Shown here piece after piece: positions 58,272-64,000 of a stretch of DNA of 64,000 bases. Position 1 is the stretch's first letter; each line of letters starts with the position of its first letter. The stretch comes from Termitomyces sp. T153. Its lineage: Eukaryota > Basidiomycota > Agaricomycetes > Agaricales > Lyophyllaceae. The stretch covers positions 62,001 through 126,000 of the forward strand of contig JACKQL020000090.1 in assembly GCA_018296165.2 (NCBI GenBank). The letters are read 5' to 3'. The notes under the pieces were generated by a model, which did no database searches, was not told the origin of the DNA, and saw nothing but the letters and a program-made list of their open reading frames with translations. The translations under genes and the position numbers were made by a program.

Positions 58272-59934
58272 ATGACTAACGAAGTGCCAACGACACCGCC
58301 GTTACCTTCAACTTCCGTAGATCTACCTCAAACCAATGCCGGGTCGTCTACTGGTACCTCATGGCTCGGAGCGTTCCTTGAAAACAAGTACGTCTTCCCC
58401 CCTTGGTTGATATTGCCTTAACACTTAAGGATGCACAGTCCATATTTTCAGGCAGGATTTGGTCTCATGGTGCGCTCTCATTATAGAGAGATATCCCCAA
58501 TTTTCTCATGTTCGATGCGTCAGGGCTTAGGCGTTGGTTTGACTATTCTGCGCCAAGGACTTGTAGCAGGCACAACAGCCTTGCGTAGACGAATGCTCGT
58601 AACTCTCGAAATCAACAACAAAGACAGATCATATGAATGGTTCTTAGCATGGATGGCTAACCAAGCTAACTCAACTACAAGGACCTCGCGTTCTACATCA
58701 TGGATCCGTAGCCACCAGCTTAGCGTCGAGACCTTGGTTGAACAACGCAAAAACGGAAGCTCATCTGCTCTTTTCAAACTCGTTGCTGGACCGGGTACAC
58801 ATTTTTTCAAATACAAAGGAGCTTGGATGCAGGTTTGCTTGATGACCCTTCTATTATATGAACCCTAATACTTGAATAGGTCAAACGAGAACGAGAAACG
58901 AGATCCATGCAGCTCATGTCCGGAGTGCCATGGGAGACTATCACTCTCACTACTCTTTCTAGAGACCGTATACTATTTCCAAAATTGCTCTCGGAGGCTC
59001 GAGATCTTGCCATGAGGGAACAGGAAGGAAAACTTGTAATACACACGGCTTGGGGGATCGAATGGAAGCCTTTTGGTCAACCCCGTCGAAAGCGTCCACT
59101 ACAGAGTGTCGTTTTGGAACCAGGGGTCAGCGAAAAAATTGAACAAGATATTAAATCATTCCTTTCGCGGAGGCAATGGTACGCTGAGCGAGGTAAGGGG
59201 CATGGATCTTGCGGAACTCTTATCCTATTTAGCTTATGCTCTACTCAAGGCATCCCATATCGTCGGGGATATCTATTGCATGGACCTCCTGGGTCAGGAA
59301 AGACTTCTTTCATCCAGGCTTTAGCCGGGTCCCTTTCTTATGATATCTGTCTCCTCAACTTGTCTGAAAGAGGGTTGGCAGACGATAAACTAAACCACCT
59401 CCTCTCCAATGCGCCAGACCGCAGTTTCGTATTGATTGAGGATGTCGATGCTGCGTTTAACAAGCGTGTACAGACGACCGAAGATGGGTAAGTGGCAACG
59501 TGAGGTCCTCAAAAAAAAACACAAAAATGACACATGATTGTAGTTATCAATCGTCTGTTACTTTCTCTGGATTTCTGAATGCACTCGATGGAGTAGCTTC
59601 AGGGGAGGAGCGTATCATCTTCATGACCACCAATCATGTTGAGAAATTGGATCCCGCCCTTATTCGACCCGGTCGGGTTGACGTTTCTGAACTGATTGAT
59701 GATGCCAGTGCGGTGCAGGCAGAAACCCTGTTCACCCGATTTTATGGGGGTAATGAGGACATCCCGGACGATGAAGTACAAAAGCTTGGCCGGACATTAA
59801 AGGACATGGTTGATGCTGAGAGAAAGGTTGGTGAAAGGGTGAGTATGGCTGCTTTGCAGGGATTGTTCATCAGAAATAATGCGAGGGATGCTCTCGTGGG
59901 ATGCCGCGAGTTATTTACTAAACGGACATGCTGA
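58272..59934 (+). CDS. BCS1: Mitochondrial AAA chaperone Bcs1
   Basis: AAA ATPase of the inner mitochondrial membrane that translocates the folded Rieske iron-sulphur protein for complex III assembly. The N-terminus has a Ser/Thr/Pro leader, a probable membrane segment spread over three exons (WLGAFLENN, PYFQAGFGLM, GLGVGLTILRQGLVAGTTA), then the BCS1-specific domain (RRMLVTLEINNKDRSYEWFL, FKLVAGPGTHFFKYKGAWMQ, KRERETRSMQLMSGVPWETI). The AAA part shows RRGYLLHGPPGSGKTSFIQA (Walker A), RSFVLIEDVDAAFNKR (Walker B), SGFLNALDGVASGEERIIFM and TTNHVEKLDPALIRPGRVD (sensor 1 and arginine finger region). The C-terminal lid is VSMAALQGLFIRNNARDALV. Six short introns. All ATPase motifs are intact. Confidence 0.94.
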
Positions 59935-60004
59935 GCACTTAAAGTCTCCAGAAGACACAAGCATGAGTATTGCGAGTATACACCATATTTCCCTGAAAGT
60001 GCCC

Positions 60005-61118
60005 TTAAAAGATTACTCTCCGTTTTCGTCCAGTGTATTTTGAGTCTCGAGGAACATCTTCCTTTCCACGTTTGCGATAAAGCTACGACGTGGCGTATTA
60101 GTTCATAAGCTGGAGTGAAATATAAATGGCATAATCACCTCTTTTTTCTTCAATATCCAGTCCCTGTCCTTCACGCTCTTTCTCTTTCCATTTTTGGTTT
60201 TACCTCGTTCTCTTTGTCTACGCCTTTCAAATCTGACTCCACTATCTTCCTCTTCGCCGTCTAATGCTTTTGGTACCTGTTGCTGACCTCCGCCGCCTAC
60301 AAACAGACACAGAAATACTTTCTTCGCCTTTTTTGAATTCGGATAGTCGACAACAATCCCTCCACCAAAGCCAGCCTTCTGGGCCGCGGACGTGATCATC
60401 TGTATTTGATCATCTGAAGAAGGGTAGAACTGGAAGACCACTCGTGAAGGGTTGCGAAGCGCAGAATGTAAAGTTGTGAAAAATCGATTTAGTCGGTGTG
60501 CCGGGGAGGAAGTTGCGTGTGATGTTTCGGCGTTTAGGAGCCACTGAAGTACGGATATACTGAGAGTGTGTTTCAGCAGCATCCAACCTTACAAAAATAT
60601 TCGCAGACCTGATAGCACCGTCAAAGCTTCCTGGTCGAAATCCGAAGCCCTGACCAATGTCTTGTAGGAACAGATCGCCTTCGACCTCGCGCTCTAATGC
60701 GACCTCTGTCACGTAGACGAGTGAGTTGAGATGGAAACAGGCGATGAGTATGTCGTACCGAGCATACTAGGCGCAATATCAACACCCGCCCAGATGTAAC
60801 CCTCTTCGTCGAGAATCTCACCAGACAAGCCTGATCCACATCCGATGTCGAGAAGAAATGCGGGTTCATCTGGAGGTAAATTGAGAAGTTCCAATGCTCT
60901 ATATGTCATGTCAGCTTGAATTTGCTGATTCCTTGTACTGTCAAGAACTGCTATTAGTTGTTCACCAAGAATTACTATGTTCAAGTTACTTTTGTGTATA
61001 TTTTTTTGCTTCAATATCTCCATAATACTGGAGTGAGAACAAGGCGCTTCAATGTAAATTCTCGTTGAAAGCAGAGACGTACAATTTCTGGAGGCGCCTG
61101 AAGCTCTGGTCGCGACAT
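60005..61118 (-). CDS. BUD23: 18S rRNA (guanine-N7) methyltransferase Bud23
   Basis: SAM-dependent enzyme that methylates a guanine of 18S rRNA during small-subunit maturation, together with Trm112. Three small exons build the N-terminus: MSRPELQAPPEI, YYGDIEAKKYTQ and NTRNQQIQADMTYRALELLN. Motif I is FLLDIGCGSGLSGEIL, followed by WAGVDIAPSML, GDLFLQDIGQGFGFRPGSFD and GAIR. After an intron comes IQWLLNAETS. Further on, HRLNRFFTTLHSALRNPSRV, VFQFYPSSDDQIQMITSAAQ, KAGFGGGIVVDYPNSKKAKK and VFLCLFVGG complete the fold. The C-terminus is Lys/Arg-rich (the DRDWILKKKE region, then LYRKRGKEDV and KYTGRKRRVIF), as in yeast Bud23, whose tail carries nucleolar signals. The short distance to the BCS1 stop (70 bp) makes the two genes convergent. 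Confidence 0.95.
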
Positions 61119-62687
61119 TGTGAGTGATATTGTAACGTGTAAATCAAATTTCGTAGTCTAAATTTAGAATACGTAAGGCATGATATATGCATATGTGTTC
61201 TCGAATTCGCCTCACGAAAGTATGGACGACCAAATGTATGTGGTACGGCATATCTACCTCTTTCACCGGTCACTTGCCTTTTGAAGTCAAGCCATAATTG
61301 GCATTTTCCCTCTCAGGTTGGATATTTCTTCAATTCTCTTGCGCAGACATGGTCCGTTCTCCTGCCTTGTGGGCTTCAAGAATGCACTGTCCAGTGCTTA
61401 CTTTGCCTGTATTTTGACTCCACTCCCCACCCATGTTGTCATGTCAGAGCTGTTCTCTTGTCGTTTCCTATCTGGTTTATCTTCCATCTCTTTGGACTTC
61501 TACAAACTCTGGTGTAACTATGATTTTCTTTGAGAATCCAGGACTTTGGATTTCATCGATACTCCCTCTCTCTGACTCATCATCAGGTCTGTTTGCACAA
61601 CAGCTTTACTTTCCCAGTGTGGTTTATAACTTCTCATCTCTCACTGTACATGTGTCGATCCAAAAGGTAGGATTCATCTTCGATACTGGCCCAATATAGC
61701 AAGACCGTTTTGGCGCTTGGAGTGAAACACTATCGCCTGCACCATCTTCCTCCGATCTGACCACCGAAGTGGAGACTCTTGCCGATCTGTGATCGATGCC
61801 AGCGATATTATAGAAATTGAACCACAATATCCAAGCCAGATTTTATAGTTCTCTACTTCTGAATGACATGTATTGAGCACACCGATTTATCCTTTTTGTG
61901 CTGAACACTGACGAGCAAAAGAAGGTCGAAATTATCCTGACGTTTGATGCGAATGTCATATATCGGCTGGCCTCGATAGGGACTCAGTAGATGGACAAAC
62001 GTCTGACCCTTTCTATGGAGTCACTGAATGACTTACTCGAGTGGACTGATTGAAAGTTATAGGCGCATAAATCATCAGGTTAATCCATACCATCCGCATA
62101 CTGGAACTTCATCAGAGTTTTTGCATGTAGTCTTGCTCTTTTGCAGCATTATTCGGATCAGCAGGAAGCATGTGCAATCTATCGAGCACAGACCAGGGAC
62201 CATGACTCATAGCAAGAATTGAAACTGTCCGGAAGGTAGCATGGCTTAGCTCGACACCATTCAAAGATCTCCGATCACATCATCTGTGGTGCCCTAGGGC
62301 AGTGGTCACCGCGCTGAATCAATGAGTTGATCTTGTAACTACGAATGTCCTGGAATAGGAATGTCGAAGTGAATCTGTGTATTCGTGGAGTCAAGGTTTT
62401 GTGACACGCCATGCATTCTATGATGTCACCAACAGAAGCAATGCGCTGACCTATGCCACATCAGACGAACGGTCGAACGGTAGCGAATCAAACGCTGTTC
62501 AATTGAGAATCCGGGTCGTTGTACTTTTGTCCATATCACCCTGTGTCAACATGATCAAAAAGTCTCTTGGAATATTTAACGAGTCATGCCTTCGTTTAAG
62601 TGTTTTTGGCCAAACCGCAGGCCAGGAAAGCGGTTAGATACCACGCAAGAGTGGACAAGTCTACTTTCCTACCATAGATTGAAAGAC
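61119..62687. other. Gene-poor region, possible coding relic
   Basis: 1.57 kb with no recognisable intact gene. The first half is T/C-rich on the plus strand. A stop-free minus-strand stretch (about 62262-62112) encodes a protein-like sequence, including VELSHATFRTVSILAMSHGP and ending at a TGA (62112-62114). It has no start codon and its flanks contain stops. It may be a decayed exon or chance. Confidence 0.35.
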
Positions 62688-63490
62688 TTAATCATCTCCT
62701 ACAGGGACCTCTTCCTCGAGATATTTCACAAGTTTCACTCGTATCTCAGTACTCTCATCGCCACGCAGAACGTCTGATATGAAGTCCACCTGTACCTGCA
62801 TTTGAACCTGACAGAACAAAATTACCCTCATCGAACGTTACATCAGTTTATTGACTTGCGGTTACATACCATCTCCAAAGCTCCACGTAGCACGCCACAC
62901 AGAACGTTACTGAACCAGAGACCACCCTGAAGGGCTTCTTCAGGAAGCTCCACGAATTCGGCTAAGGGGTTCTCGTCAAGCGTTAGAGTAAAGGTCGATC
63001 CAGAGGCTTGTGTCGCGGCAGCACCATCGTGTTTCGAGGACGGCTGTGTTGGTGCTATACCATGCGTGATACTTGGCGTAATATTAAGGAAAGTTTTGAA
63101 TCCAATCTGCATTAAAGATGGTCCCGGTGCGAAAGAGGTTCATGAAGGATGATCAAGCACTGACTTTTGACACTACCTCCCCGACCTCACGGAAATCGGC
63201 GCATCTCCCGATCCCACTCTTGGCCAGGAAATCCTCGATTAAGCGGGTGCCAATATTGTATCCCATCTTCTCAAGTTGTTTGTTCACTTCAGCATAGTCC
63301 TCATAGTCCTGAATGAGTTGGACGACGAGTGCGCCGTATGTCAAGGTGAATAGTTCGGCATTCTGCAGTCAACTGATGATTAGGAAGTGCTAGACATTGT
63401 GAGACGTGAATGGATACTCACGATCTTTTCCGTTCTGCTTTTCCAAAGGTCTTCGCCGACGTTCTTATACTGCTTGCTCGATGTAGCCAT
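62688..63490 (-). CDS. BET3: TRAPP complex subunit Bet3/TRAPPC3
   Basis: Core subunit of the TRAPP tethering complexes that activate Ypt1/Rab1 in ER-Golgi and endosomal traffic. Three or four exons: [80 protein letters not shown] with the conserved Cys that is acylated in mammalian Bet3, then [16 protein letters not shown] fungal insertion rich in Ser, Gln and Ala ([19 protein letters not shown]) sits before [20 protein letters not shown]. The C-terminus is [40 protein letters not shown], then EEEVPVGDD. The start at 63490 and stop at 62688 agree with family length apart from the insertion. An ACGCGT element lies 28 bp upstream (63518-63523). Confidence 0.95.
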
Positions 63491-63606
63491 TACAAACTTG
63501 GAAAGTCACGATGACAGACGCGTCATGTCACATCCTCCCGGAGCACACAATTCATCTATTACGGAAGTGCAGTAAAGAAGTATTACACAAGAAGTCGATG
63601 GTGACC

Positions 63607-64000
63607 TCAATAACGGTCCAACTGGTTGAGCTTCTTCGCAGTTTTGGCGTTTGACTGAGTGTTCTGTCCTCTGACAGGTAAATGCATCGCGTGCCTCTTT
63701 CCCACATAACTTCCTATCATCCGTTGGTGACCAATATTCTCCCGTATCATCCGTCTCAACTCCGACTCTATCTTCAAATCCTTCAATGGGTCACTAGCTG
63801 CCTGTTGTGAAGCACGGGAATGCCGAGCCCGTTTTTGTTTCCTCTGGTCCTGAGCAGCTTTTAATGCCGCAAATTCGCTCTGCAGATCTTGAGTGGACTT
63901 GTTTGGTGATGGCGGTATAAAATCGGAAGAGGCAAGAGGATATCGCGGAGGCGTAACAGAAGTTGAAGGAGAGGAAAGAAATGACGCGAGAGCAGTAACT
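63607..64000 (-). CDS. Probable mitochondrial ribosomal protein uS13m, N-terminus beyond window
   Basis: The last 130 codons of a minus-strand gene that runs off the right edge. The final part, IESELRRMIRENIGHQRMIG, SYVGKRHAMHLPVRGQNTQS and NAKTAKKLNQLDRY, matches the C-terminal signature of ribosomal protein S13 (RHxxxLPVRGQxTxxNAxT), which contacts the small-subunit head. The preceding 75 or so residues are Ser/Pro/Gln/Ala-rich (SSPSTSVTPPRYPLASSDFI, then DLQSEFAALKAAQDQRKQKR) and look like a fungal insertion or linker rather than S13 core. The usual helix-two-turn-helix region would lie outside the window. A mitochondrial rather than cytosolic form is inferred from the divergence and the bacterial-style ending. 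Confidence 0.6.
   Translation of the reverse strand, partial: VTALASFLSSPSTSVTPPRYPLASSDFIPPSPNKSTQDLQSEFAALKAAQDQRKQKRARHSRASQQAASDPLKDLKIESELRRMIRENIGHQRMIGSYVGKRHAMHLPVRGQNTQSNAKTAKKLNQLDRY

Noticed and set aside
1..64000. Operon, phage, plasmid or CRISPR content
   Set aside because: Spliced genes, nuclear tRNA without CCA, and eukaryotic families throughout; no regularly spaced repeats or phage modules.

Overview
The window looks like nuclear DNA of a mushroom-forming basidiomycete (Agaricomycetes type). Genes lie on both strands without operons. They are densely interrupted by short GT-AG introns, mostly 45-70 nt. The gene set is fungal housekeeping plus families I associate with Agaricomycetes, such as a DUF7918-like protein and Cys-rich single-pass membrane proteins. 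I see no phage, plasmid, CRISPR or intact transposon. The species cannot be named from the sequence alone.

Layout. 1-10556: 3' part of an insulysin/Ste23-type M16 protease (+), CKS1 (-), and the meiotic helicase MER3/HFM1 (+), which shares a 144-bp divergent promoter with CKS1. 10584-14192: TIM54 (-) and the splicing factor SNW1/Prp45 (-). 14302-20055: an unrecognised coiled-coil protein (+), an inositol-polyphosphate 5-phosphatase with a C-terminal membrane anchor (-), a beta carbonic anhydrase (-), and RPL7 (-). One RPL7 intron carries a box C/D snoRNA with a 13-nt match to 25S rRNA. 20056-21839 is gene-poor. 21840-26638: three membrane-protein genes in tandem (+), the first two clear paralogues. 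26799-33482: CHMP7 (+), a lone ABC ATPase (-) divergent from an ABC-F protein (+), and OTU1 (+), followed by a tRNA-Phe (-). 33774-41190: AP endonuclease (-), DUF7918-like protein (+), pectate lyase (-), SAM37/metaxin (+), and a repeat-bearing intergenic stretch. 41191-50196: TAF7 (+), GAA1 (-), and a USP48-like deubiquitinase (+). 50387-58123: a large Ser/Pro-rich protein (-), LUC7 (-), and a J-domain/ankyrin/Arg-Gly protein (-). 58272-64000: BCS1 (+), BUD23 (-), a 1.6-kb gene-poor stretch, TRAPPC3/BET3 (-), and the 3' part of a probable mitochondrial uS13 (-).

Shared themes, without obvious clustering: mitochondrial biogenesis (TIM54, SAM37, BCS1, uS13m), splicing (SNW1, LUC7), ubiquitin editing (OTU1, USP48-like), ribosome biogenesis (RPL7, its intronic snoRNA, BUD23) and membrane traffic (CHMP7, TRAPPC3, GAA1, the 5-phosphatase). 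No self-contained new biological system stands out. The best leads are the snoRNA, a 10-bp promoter motif (GTCACGCGTC) repeated upstream of several genes, the paired Cys-rich membrane proteins and the J/ankyrin/RG architecture. Exon boundaries were placed by hand from splice sites and family similarity, so single exons may be off.
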